In this document: positions 7,320 to 15,143 of the stretch, piece by piece
How positions within the stretch are numbered: the first letter of the stretch is position 1
Layout: each line of letters opens with the position of its first letter
Assembly: GCA_039026235.1 (NCBI GenBank)
Contig: JBCCMQ010000005.1
Location: forward strand, 114,798 to 178,797
Length of the DNA stretch: 64,000 nucleotides
Direction: 5' to 3'
Origin: JBCCMQ01 sp039026235
GTDB taxonomy: Bacteria; Pseudomonadota; Alphaproteobacteria; Rhodobacterales; Rhodobacteraceae
Notes under the pieces: model-generated
Told to the model about the DNA's origin: nothing
Seen by the model: only the letters and a program-made list of their open reading frames with translations
Databases searched by the model: none
Position numbers and translations under genes: made by a program

Positions 7320-9074
7320 ATGTCTGAAGTTCTGGCAACGTTAAAGGCCGCCTGGCCGGTCCTGAAGAAGGCCATCGCTAGTGGCCAGATTGTCCGCCCA
7401 CAATGCACGCTGGTGGATCCTGACCCGGACATCGCCAGTTTCTATGATGTCGAAATCCCGATGCGCGAAGGTTTTTCGCTGACTGCCAACATCTTTCGTT
7501 CCCGCAAACGGGACGCCGCTGGCGAGCCTTCCCCGGTCGTCATGTGCGCCCATCCCTATGACAATCACATTACGCCGGCCCTGAAGAAGACACCTCTTGG
7601 TGGACCACCACAACAGTACCGCCTACTGAAGCAATCCGGCGGTATTCCGTCATTCTCGACACTGACGAGCTGGGAATCTCCCGATCCGAATTTCTGGGTT
7701 CCGGCGGGCTATACGCTGATCAACGTCAATCTTCCGGGATTTGCCAACAGTGGCGGCCCGGCTTCAATCATGTCGCGCCATCAGGGGCAGTGCTACCGCG
7801 AGGCCATCGCATGGGCAGGTGATCAGGAATGGAGCACGGGACGGGTTGGTCTTTGCGGAGTTAGTTTTCTATGCATCAGCCAGTATCTGGCGGCGGCGGC
7901 ACCCGATGGCGAAGCCGTGCCCGACGCCCTAAAATGCATCATCCCTTGGGAAGGCGTGTCCGACCTTTATCAAGACCTCGCCTGTCGCGGCGGTGTCGCC
8001 GACACCGGGTTTCTGAATTTCTGGTGGCATACGGAAGTGAAAGAGCCGCTCAACAACACATTGCCAGACTATCTTGAAACGGAAGAGGCGATACCACCCG
8101 ATATCCTGAACCTGCATCCATTTTACGACGACTACTGGAAGGCGAAGGCGCCGCCGCTTCAGCACATAACCGTGCCTATGCTTCTGTGTGCATCCTTCTC
8201 AGATCATGAATTGCACACCTTTGGATCGTTCCGCGCCTATGAACGGGCGGCATCGGCCCAGAAGTGGCTCTATACCCACCGTAGCGGCAAGTGGACCGAG
8301 TTTTACAAGCCCGAAGTCTCGGCGCTCCAGAAAGATTTCATGGATCACTTTCTGAAAAGTCGGGACACCGGGTTCGCAGCGCTGGCACCGGTGAGAATTG
8401 AGGTCCGCGAAAGTCGCGATCAGATCAAGGATGTGCGTTGGGAACATACCTGGCCGCCAGAGCCAGCCGAGGTGAGCGCACTTTATCTTCGCGCAGACAA
8501 AGGGTTGGCTTCGGAGACCGTCGAAGAACCTGGCGCCGTTGTCTACGATGCCGTCAAGGGTCAAGCCGTCTTTGAGTACGTCTTTGACCGGAATACCGAG
8601 GTGACCGGATACATGAAACTCAAGCTCTGGGTCGAAGCCCGTGCATTCCGCGACAGCGATGTTGCGCCCGACGATCTGGTACTTTGCTGCTTTGTTGACA
8701 AGCGCGACCGTTCGGGGAACTCGGTGCGCTTTTTCGGGGCTGTGGGGCAGGACCAGGACATGGTCAGCCGCGGCTATGGGCGTGCCTCTCGCCGGGCCCT
8801 AAACGCCACACTCACAACACCCCTTCACCCAGTCCCGCTCGGAACCCAGAACGAACCGCTTGGCCAGGGCGAGGTCGTCCCGCTTGAGATCGCGTTCTGC
8901 CCAAGCAGCACATTCTATGCAGCGGGCGAAGGCATTCGGCTGATCGTGTCGCCCTTTGATGTCGTGTCGGCACCGATTTTCAAGAAAGACACCAGCGCAA
9001 ATCGCGGGCAACACGTTCTACATTTTGGCGGGCGCTACGACTCTCACCTTCTGGTGCCGCAGATCCCGCGCTGA
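7320..9074 (+). CDS. CocE/NonD family (peptidase S15) alpha/beta hydrolase
   Basis: 584 residues from the ATG at 7320; an upstream frame extension to 7230 lacks a convincing start. The candidate triad fits the Xaa-Pro dipeptidyl-peptidase/CocE family: S182 in GLCGVSFL, D295 in ASFSDHEL and H320 in YTHRSGKW. The C-terminal part (from about 360) fits the jelly-roll X-Pro-C domain, with GYGRASRRAL and RLIVSPFDV. Family members hydrolyse esters, amides or N-acyl bonds. Residues 1-60 carry no signal peptide, so it is cytoplasmic. It follows the mocDE-like operon by 164 bp on the same strand and may supply or finish its substrate. Confidence 0.85.
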   Translation: MSEVLATLKAAWPVLKKAIASGQIVRPQCTLVDPDPDIASFYDVEIPMREGFSLTANIFRSRKRDAAGEPSPVVMCAHPYDNHITPALKKTPLGGPPQQYRLLKQSGGIPSFSTLTSWESPDPNFWVPAGYTLINVNLPGFANSGGPASIMSRHQGQCYREAIAWAGDQEWSTGRVGLCGVSFLCISQYLAAAAPDGEAVPDALKCIIPWEGVSDLYQDLACRGGVADTGFLNFWWHTEVKEPLNNTLPDYLETEEAIPPDILNLHPFYDDYWKAKAPPLQHITVPMLLCASFSDHELHTFGSFRAYERAASAQKWLYTHRSGKWTEFYKPEVSALQKDFMDHFLKSRDTGFAALAPVRIEVRESRDQIKDVRWEHTWPPEPAEVSALYLRADKGLASETVEEPGAVVYDAVKGQAVFEYVFDRNTEVTGYMKLKLWVEARAFRDSDVAPDDLVLCCFVDKRDRSGNSVRFFGAVGQDQDMVSRGYGRASRRALNATLTTPLHPVPLGTQNEPLGQGEVVPLEIAFCPSSTFYAAGEGIRLIVSPFDVVSAPIFKKDTSANRGQHVLHFGGRYDSHLLVPQIPR

Positions 9075-9153
9075 CGTTTTGGGACGTTCAGGGCGGTTAT
9101 GTCTCGGTGGCTTGCCCGCGATCATGTCCTCAACCGTCCTGGTTGGCGCGGAC

Positions 9154-9690
9154 CTAGCCGGTACCCTTGGCATCGCCGGGCGCCCCGTCCAATTCATCCA
9201 CCGGCACAAAACCATTTTCGGTCTTAAGGCGATGGGTGATCCGATTGGCTTGACCGAGTGTCTGTTCCACAAAACACCCCCGCCGCGCGGCGTCGACAAG
9301 AGCTAGCTGCCGTGAAAGATCGTCGGGACTGTCAAGGAAGATATCCATGTCGAAACTCTTGGGAGCAGTCTCATAGATACGGCCCTTCGGTGTCCATTGC
9401 CACCGCACGGTCGTGTCCACGCGCAGGTCATCGATCTTGACGTCCATGCGTTTTGCGAAGGCCCTAAGTTGGGTCATAATGCACCCCGTCAGGCCGCCGA
9501 CAAAAAGGGCAAGCGGGGGCGGGGCCGTTGCGTCGCCGCCGTGAAACGGGCCTTCGTCGGTGGCCATCGTGAACTTTTCCTCAAACGGTTCGACCATGCG
9601 CACGTCCAGATCGTTGCGCATCTTGCCGACGGCCTGGCCGCTGCAAGAAAAGGTCACAACCAGCGGGTCTTTGGGTTGGTTTACGGACAT
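9154..9690 (-). CDS. OsmC/Ohr family protein
   Basis: 178 residues with the two family cysteines: C70 (GGLTGC) and C139 (ARRGCF), plus the usual helix MTQLRAFAKRM between them. OsmC/Ohr enzymes reduce organic hydroperoxides with a reactive cysteine pair in a domain-swapped dimer. This one ends the TRAP/cyclase/BKACE operon, and its ATG abuts the BKACE stop (one shared base). OsmC-like proteins also occur as uncharacterised members of catabolic operons. Detoxification of a reactive pathway product is plausible but unproven. Confidence 0.82.
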   Translation of the reverse strand: MSVNQPKDPLVVTFSCSGQAVGKMRNDLDVRMVEPFEEKFTMATDEGPFHGGDATAPPPLALFVGGLTGCIMTQLRAFAKRMDVKIDDLRVDTTVRWQWTPKGRIYETAPKSFDMDIFLDSPDDLSRQLALVDAARRGCFVEQTLGQANRITHRLKTENGFVPVDELDGAPGDAKGTG

Positions 9691-10619
9691 CAGAATTTCA
9701 CCCTGTCAGATCCTTTAAGGTCCAGAATTTCGCGCGCTTCATCCGGTGTCGCGATCTTGTTGCCCTGCTCTTCCAGGACGCGTTTGATCTTGGTCACCTG
9801 TTCGGCATTGCTTTCGGCAAGCCGGCCCCGGGCGATGTAGAGTGAATCCTCAAGCCCAACGCGCACATGCCCGCCCATCTGTGCCGCCACCGCGGCAAGA
9901 CGCATCTGCTGTGCACCGGCACCGATTACCGACCATTCGTACTGATCGCCAAAGAGCTTGTCCGCCGTCTTTTTCATAAACACGAGATTCTCGATTTCGG
10001 CGGAAATCCCGCCCAGAATGCCCATGACGAACTGCAAGAAGATGGGCGCTTTGAACATGCCCTGGTCCAGACAGAACTTCAGATTGTAAAGGTGCCCGAC
10101 GTCATAGCATTCATGTTCGAATTTCACCGAATGATCAGGTCCGCCAAGCGCATCGGCAACCATGCGAATGTCAGCAAAGGTGTTGCGGAATATGTTCCCT
10201 TCGCTAGCGCGGATATAGCCTTCTTCCCAATCCTCTTTCCATTCAGAATAGCGCTCGGCCAGCGGGTGAATTGCAAAGTTCATAGAGCCCATGTTCAGGC
10301 TGCACATCTCGGGACTGAACTGCCGAGCCGCCGGAATGCGCTCTTCCACGGTCATCAATGGATTGCCGCCGGTCGAGATATTTACGATTGCGTTTGTGTT
10401 CTGCTTGATGCGCGGGAGGAACAGATCGAAGTGTTTTGGATCGACGGACGGAGCGCCATTTGAAGGGTTTCGGGCGTGCAGGTGCAGGATGGTTGCGCCC
10501 GCCTGGGCAGCGGCGATCGCCTGCTCGGCGATCGTATCCGGTGTGACCGGCAAGGCATCTGACATCGTCGGGGTATGAATGGCGCCTGTGATGGCGCAAC
10601 TGACAATCGTTTTTCCCAT
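9690..10619 (-). CDS. 3-keto-5-aminohexanoate cleavage enzyme family protein (BKACE)
   Basis: 309 residues, full length for the BKACE (DUF849) family. These TIM-barrel zinc enzymes condense a beta-keto acid with acetyl-CoA to give acetoacetate and a new CoA ester. Zinc ligands H46/H48 in LHLHAR and the HVRVGLEDS motif near residue 233 are present, as is the N-terminal ITGAIHTP. The family is broad: lysine fermentation, carnitine degradation (dehydrocarnitine cleavage) and many unknown beta-keto acids. The gene shares one base with both neighbours. Which keto acid is cleaved cannot be read from sequence. Confidence 0.92.
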   Translation of the reverse strand: MGKTIVSCAITGAIHTPTMSDALPVTPDTIAEQAIAAAQAGATILHLHARNPSNGAPSVDPKHFDLFLPRIKQNTNAIVNISTGGNPLMTVEERIPAARQFSPEMCSLNMGSMNFAIHPLAERYSEWKEDWEEGYIRASEGNIFRNTFADIRMVADALGGPDHSVKFEHECYDVGHLYNLKFCLDQGMFKAPIFLQFVMGILGGISAEIENLVFMKKTADKLFGDQYEWSVIGAGAQQMRLAAVAAQMGGHVRVGLEDSLYIARGRLAESNAEQVTKIKRVLEEQGNKIATPDEAREILDLKGSDRVKF

Positions 10620-11401
10620 TAATCCTCCTCATCGATGATCGCCACCGCCCGTGTGAACCCGGCTGACGCAGCTTTGATCTTGAACGGGAAACAGGACACG
10701 GTGAAACCGTGATCGGGAAGCTGATCCAGATTGGCCAGTTTCTCGATATGACAGTACCCGATCTCCATGCTGGCTCTGTGGCCTTCCCAGATGATTGCGG
10801 CATCTCCGTCCCGCGCGAACCGTTCCGCCGTGACGGAAAAGGGTGCGTCCCAGCTCCAAGCATCCGTTCCTGTCAGCCGGACACCCTGACGCAACAGGTG
10901 CAGCGTCGCTTCGCGACCCATGCCGCATCCCTTGGAAAGGTATTCTGGTGATCCATACCGGTCTCCCGCTGATGTGTTCACCAGTACAATATCCAGAGGC
11001 CTCAGGCTGTGGCCGATGCGCCGAAGTTCATCGTCGATATCGTCGGGGGTGACGATGTAGCCGTCGTCCATGTGCCGAAAGTCGAGCTTTACCCCTGGCG
11101 AAAAACACCATTCTAGCGGTACCTCGTCTATGGTGAGGGCCCTCTTGCCACCATCCATTGTCGAATAATGATGGTAGGGCGCATCAAGGTGCGTTCCGTT
11201 GTGGGTGTAGATGGTTAGTTTCTCAATGGCCCATCCTTCGCCGCCGGGCAAATCGTCCCGGCGCAAGCCGGGGAAGAATGCCATCACTTGTTCGGCGGTC
11301 TGTTCGTGATCCAGATAGGTAATCTCGGGCAGCATCACGTCGGGATCCGATTTGATATCCGCTTCAAGTGCCACGGAAAGATCAATCAGACGTCGGGGCA
11401 A
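10619..11401 (-). CDS. Cyclase family protein (kynurenine formamidase/isatin hydrolase-like metal hydrolase)
   Basis: 260 residues. The family metal motif HxGTHxDAPxH is complete at 67-77 (HNGTHLDAPYH). The start is a TTG at 11401 preceded by GGAGG with five bases spacing. Members hydrolyse amide or lactam-like bonds (N-formylkynurenine, isatin) using Zn or Mn. Here it sits between TRAP transporter genes and a BKACE gene, so it probably opens or hydrolyses the imported compound before keto-acid cleavage. Its stop shares a base with the BKACE start. Confidence 0.88.
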   Translation of the reverse strand: MPRRLIDLSVALEADIKSDPDVMLPEITYLDHEQTAEQVMAFFPGLRRDDLPGGEGWAIEKLTIYTHNGTHLDAPYHHYSTMDGGKRALTIDEVPLEWCFSPGVKLDFRHMDDGYIVTPDDIDDELRRIGHSLRPLDIVLVNTSAGDRYGSPEYLSKGCGMGREATLHLLRQGVRLTGTDAWSWDAPFSVTAERFARDGDAAIIWEGHRASMEIGYCHIEKLANLDQLPDHGFTVSCFPFKIKAASAGFTRAVAIIDEED

Positions 11402-11410
11402 CGTTTCCTC

Positions 11411-12721
11411 CTATCGTCCAAGCAGGCCGGTTGCGATGCCGGGCATGAAAATCACGGCGAAAAGGCAAATCAGCATCATCATGGCAAAGGGTGCTGCGCC
11501 AGCAAAGATGTCAGAAAGCGTGATGTCAGGATCGTCCAACGTCGTTTTGATGACGTAAACCGATATGCCAAAGGGCGGCGTCAGCAGCCCGATCTCGACA
11601 GCAATGACGGTGACAATGCCGAACCAGATCAGATCGACCCCCATCGGCTGCACAATCGGCAGCATTAGGGGCACCAGGATCAGCATAATCGAACTTGAAT
11701 CGAGTATCATTCCGAACAGGATCACCACGACAACATAGACCGTGATCAGGCCGATCAGCGTCAGATCGGCCGCGGCAACCATTTCCCCGAATGTTCCCGG
11801 CACACCTGAAAATGCCAGCATCCGAGAGTACATCTGGGCAGCGATGATCAGAAAGCACACTGAGGCGGTGACGAGCCCGGTATCGACCAGAACTCTCCAA
11901 AGTGCAGAGAATGTCAGCCTGCGCCTTGCGAAACCGATCGCCAGCGCCCCCAGCGTGCCGACGGCGCCCGCTTCAACGGGCGTAAAAAGGCCACCGTAAA
12001 TTCCGCCGAGCACGACCAAAATCAGTATCGTCAGGGGCGCGGCCTTTGCGGTTAGCTCTCGCGCCGATAGAACATGGTCACCGCCGCCGATGTTGTCACC
12101 CACGAATTTCGGAGCAAACGCCGCCATTGCAACGGTGCCAATTCCAAAAAGCGTGGCCAGCAGCAGCCCGGGACCGACACCGGCAAGAAAGAGATCCCCA
12201 ACACTTTGCTCGGTGAGTAGCCCGAAAAGAATCAAGAGGAGCGACGGTGGGATCAGCATCCCCAGAACCGAAGATCCCGCGACCACACCAACCGAAAACC
12301 GCGCGGTATAGCCATGGCGGCGCATCTCAGGCACTGCGAGGCGGGTAAAGACGGCAGCCGATGCGATCGAGATGCCGGTGATCGCTGCAAAGATCGTGTT
12401 GGCCGCAATCGTACCAACCCCCAGACCGCCCTTGATGCGACGAAAGATGGAATTGGCCACGTCGAATGCGTCGCGGCCCATGCCGCTTTCACTTACCAGA
12501 AACCCCATCAAAACGAACACCGGCACCACGCCAAAAAAATACCCTGAAATGGCGTCATTGGCCGCCAGTCCCAGCATCTTGGATGCCAGAAGCGGCGATC
12601 CCTTGATCGCCCAGACCCCAAGGAAACTGCATAGAATTAAGGCGATAGGGACGAAAAGACCGAAAAGCACAAGACCGCCCATGGCGGCCAGCGCCAACAG
12701 TCCGATCTCAAAAGGTGTCAA
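11411..12721 (-). CDS. TRAP transporter large permease (DctM)
   Basis: 436 residues of almost continuous hydrophobic segments, about 11-12 predicted membrane spans, as expected for DctM of a tripartite ATP-independent periplasmic transporter. Family motifs include the GLLTPPFGISVYVIK segment near residue 375 and FTPVEAGAVG near residue 247. It uses the Na+ or H+ gradient for uptake of an organic acid delivered by the DctP protein. The start is a TTG overlapping the DctQ stop by four bases (TTGA), indicating translational coupling. Confidence 0.95.
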   Translation of the reverse strand: MTPFEIGLLALAAMGGLVLFGLFVPIALILCSFLGVWAIKGSPLLASKMLGLAANDAISGYFFGVVPVFVLMGFLVSESGMGRDAFDVANSIFRRIKGGLGVGTIAANTIFAAITGISIASAAVFTRLAVPEMRRHGYTARFSVGVVAGSSVLGMLIPPSLLLILFGLLTEQSVGDLFLAGVGPGLLLATLFGIGTVAMAAFAPKFVGDNIGGGDHVLSARELTAKAAPLTILILVVLGGIYGGLFTPVEAGAVGTLGALAIGFARRRLTFSALWRVLVDTGLVTASVCFLIIAAQMYSRMLAFSGVPGTFGEMVAAADLTLIGLITVYVVVVILFGMILDSSSIMLILVPLMLPIVQPMGVDLIWFGIVTVIAVEIGLLTPPFGISVYVIKTTLDDPDITLSDIFAGAAPFAMMMLICLFAVIFMPGIATGLLGR

Positions 12722-13254
12722 GATGCAAAGCTCCCGTGGCGGCGCAGGATCCGGGCCGCGAATTGCAACGTAAGGACTGCCCCGCCGACGAAAAGCATGG
12801 CCTTAACGGGCCAGGTAGGCGCGGTAAAATCACCGATCGCGCCGACAAAGTCGTTCCGCGCCCATGACCGGGTTAGTATCGGCCAATGCGCATAAAGGAT
12901 CGCGCTGAGGACCGCGATACCCAAGAGATCGAACACCGTCTCTAGCGCCTTTGCCGTGGCCGGCTTCCGGGACTTCAACAGGTTCAGAACGCCGTCGCTT
13001 CTGGTCAGCCGACCAGCTTTCAACGCCATCGGAGCCTGAAGGAAGACGATAGCTACAATTGACAAAGACACCAGTTCGGGCACGCCGGACAAGGGCGCCA
13101 GAAACAGGTTTCGACCGATCACATCAAGACCGATCAATAGGACGAGCGCGCAGATCAGAAGCGACCCGCAAACGTTCAGCACCTCGGTCAACCTGTCGAG
13201 CCACCGCAGCATCCGCGGCTGGCCCGACAGCGCCGTGTCAGGCTGGTGGATCAC
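12718..13254 (-). CDS. TRAP transporter small permease (DctQ)
   Basis: 178 residues with four hydrophobic segments (about 28-50, 57-76, 107-125 and 150-168), the standard DctQ topology. The internal motif GLDVIGRNLFLAPLSGVPEL is the family signature around the second helix. The GTG start overlaps the DctP stop (GTGA). It partners DctM in the membrane complex of the TRAP transporter. Confidence 0.92.
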   Translation of the reverse strand: MIHQPDTALSGQPRMLRWLDRLTEVLNVCGSLLICALVLLIGLDVIGRNLFLAPLSGVPELVSLSIVAIVFLQAPMALKAGRLTRSDGVLNLLKSRKPATAKALETVFDLLGIAVLSAILYAHWPILTRSWARNDFVGAIGDFTAPTWPVKAMLFVGGAVLTLQFAARILRRHGSFAS

Positions 13255-14306
13255 TCGTTATCCCAATCACGCAACGGCGTGGCGCCGGCTGCGCGCATCG
13301 CGTCCATATAGACTGACAGGATCTCGGAACCCGGTTTGCCGTCGCCGTCCAGCGCGGTTGCCCAGGTCTTGGCGGCATTGTCCATCCCCGCGGCCCAGGC
13401 TGCACGCATGTCGTCGCTCGCAACAGAGATTGTGGCACCATTTTCAGCCATCGCTGAAAATGCGGTTTCGACCGCACCCTCCAAAGCAGAGACATACCAT
13501 TCACTCGTTGCGTCAGAGGCCGCGTGCAGGGCCTCTTGCACTGCGTCCGGCAGGCTGTTGTACCAGTCGGCGTTTGCGCAAAGCGCGCCGGCATACTGTG
13601 CGCCGAGGCCTGAGCGCGTCACGTATGGCGCCACTTCGTAAAGCTTGCCCGGCAAAGCCGCGGAAGCGAAGACGATCACCCCATCGTAAACGCCTGTCTG
13701 CAATTCGTTGTAATAGGTTGTCAGGTTACCGGACACGCCGACAGCGCCCGTTCCCGAAAGCCAGTTGATCGCTGGCCCAGGGGCCGCGATCTTGCGTCCG
13801 TCAAGGTCGTTCAGTGTCTCCACCGGAAACTTCGTCATCAGAAGATAGTCATCGATGCTGACCGGAGCGCCAAGGTAGACCACGCCATTCTCAGCGTACG
13901 CCGCCGTCATCCTCGGATCTTCCTTGTGAAGACGGTCCATAAGTGCGCCGACCACCCTGGGATCATCACTGACGAAGGGCGTGTAATAGGTCACGTTCTG
14001 TACGGCGAGCTTTGCCGGATCGAACAGACTCTGGCAGACGCCGATTTCGGCAAGACCTGCCTCGACGGTCTCCAGCTCATCGCCCACTTTGGCGATCGAT
14101 CCCCCGTACTGGCCGTCGAAGCTCATGGAATGACCTGTGCCTTCAAGCGCGTCGTTCACACCGGTCACAAAGGCCTTGTCAATCATCTGGACCCAGCGGA
14201 AGACTGCCGGGTGGCCCGCGACAATCGTTGCCGAAAAATCTTCAGCGGTCGCCTCGATCGGCAAAACCGCGACACAAAGGGCCGCTGCCAAGCTGCGTTT
14301 ATTCAT
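13251..14306 (-). CDS. TRAP transporter substrate-binding protein (DctP)
   Basis: 351 residues with a Sec signal peptide (MNKRSLAAALCVAVLPIEATA, cut before EDF). The mature part has the DctP fold signatures TNLARYY-like LTTYYNELQTGVYDGVIVFA and the start of the long helix PDAVQEALHAASDATSEWYV. It binds the substrate in the periplasm for DctQM. DctP proteins usually bind carboxylates through a conserved arginine; the exact ligand cannot be told. It is the first structural gene after the TetR regulator, 18 bp downstream of that gene. Confidence 0.92.
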   Translation of the reverse strand: MNKRSLAAALCVAVLPIEATAEDFSATIVAGHPAVFRWVQMIDKAFVTGVNDALEGTGHSMSFDGQYGGSIAKVGDELETVEAGLAEIGVCQSLFDPAKLAVQNVTYYTPFVSDDPRVVGALMDRLHKEDPRMTAAYAENGVVYLGAPVSIDDYLLMTKFPVETLNDLDGRKIAAPGPAINWLSGTGAVGVSGNLTTYYNELQTGVYDGVIVFASAALPGKLYEVAPYVTRSGLGAQYAGALCANADWYNSLPDAVQEALHAASDATSEWYVSALEGAVETAFSAMAENGATISVASDDMRAAWAAGMDNAAKTWATALDGDGKPGSEILSVYMDAMRAAGATPLRDWDNE

Positions 14307-14324
14307 TTGAGTTCCTCCCGTTCT

Positions 14325-14978
14325 TCAAAGTCTTTCTCTGTCTTCGGTCAACGCTGCTGCGCCCCCTACAACGAATGTTACGATTTTCCGGATGAGTATC
14401 TGATCGCCGAGCAGCGCGCCCTGATGGCCCATCAGACGTTCCATACGCCCGTCACGCGACAAAGCTGAAACCAGCACGCCGAGCGCGAATTGATAGACCG
14501 CCCCCGCACCCTCGATCCCCATGCCTGGGCAAGCCCTCTGGATCGCATCCAGAAAAACATGCGCCGTCGGATCATAGCATTCGCGCACAAGTTCCCGGTC
14601 ATGCGCGCGGCCCACAATCATTCCGGCAAAGATCCGTGCGTATGCCTTGCCCCCGCCCTCAGGTGCCAACGCCGGTCGAAAGAGCGCCTCTAGAACTTGC
14701 GACAAAGCATCATCGCTTTCAAAATCGACTTGATCGAGTAAGGCGCGGCGGCTGTCGTTAATCTTCTTTGATCGGGCGCGAATAACTTCCGCGTAAAGTC
14801 GTTCCTTGGATCCGAAGTGATAGTGCAGAAGGGCCTGACTGACATCGGCCCGCGTCGAGATCGCCTTCATTGATGCAGCTTCAAACCCCGAAGCTGAAAA
14901 CTCCTGTTCGGCGGCCCCCAGGATCTTTTCCCGCCCAGGCGATAACTCTTCCGACTGCTTTTTTGCCGCCACTCCCAT
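14325..14978 (-). CDS. TetR family transcriptional regulator of the TRAP/BKACE operon
   Basis: 217 residues. The N-terminal HTH lies at about 18-62 (ILGAAEQEFSASGFEAASMK, then ADVSQALLHYHFGSKERLY). The C-terminal domain is helical and ligand-binding. It is the promoter-proximal gene of the operon that continues into dctP. An 18-bp palindrome sits 17 bp upstream of its start codon, so autoregulation with control of the whole operon is likely. The inducer is presumably the TRAP substrate or a derivative. Confidence 0.92.
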   Translation of the reverse strand: MGVAAKKQSEELSPGREKILGAAEQEFSASGFEAASMKAISTRADVSQALLHYHFGSKERLYAEVIRARSKKINDSRRALLDQVDFESDDALSQVLEALFRPALAPEGGGKAYARIFAGMIVGRAHDRELVRECYDPTAHVFLDAIQRACPGMGIEGAGAVYQFALGVLVSALSRDGRMERLMGHQGALLGDQILIRKIVTFVVGGAAALTEDRERL

Positions 14979-14994
14979 CGGGGAAGAATTGCAC

Positions 14995-15012
14995 TGACTG
15001 GTCGATCAGTCA
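14995..15012. promoter_or_regulatory. TetR-type operator, TGACTGGTC-GATCAGTCA
   Basis: An 18-bp palindrome with one mismatch between the 9-bp half sites, located 17 bp upstream of the TetR start. TGAC..GTCA half sites of this size are common for TetR proteins of the RutR type. It is the only such repeat seen near the operon. Confidence 0.75.
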
Positions 15013-15143
15013 ATCATGATGAATATCCAGTGCCTACACGATCCGGGGCCTCCGTGTGAGGCGGTTGGCTCTTAAGAGATTACGCCCCTGCAACCGGGCT
15101 TGGCGCCGGACGACGCATGAAGCAAACGGAGCGGTTGCTGGCT

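Noticed and set aside
13235..13768. 177-codon plus-strand frame opposite dctP
   Set aside because: Extremely Arg-rich translation, antisense to a clear DctP gene; a typical high-GC shadow.
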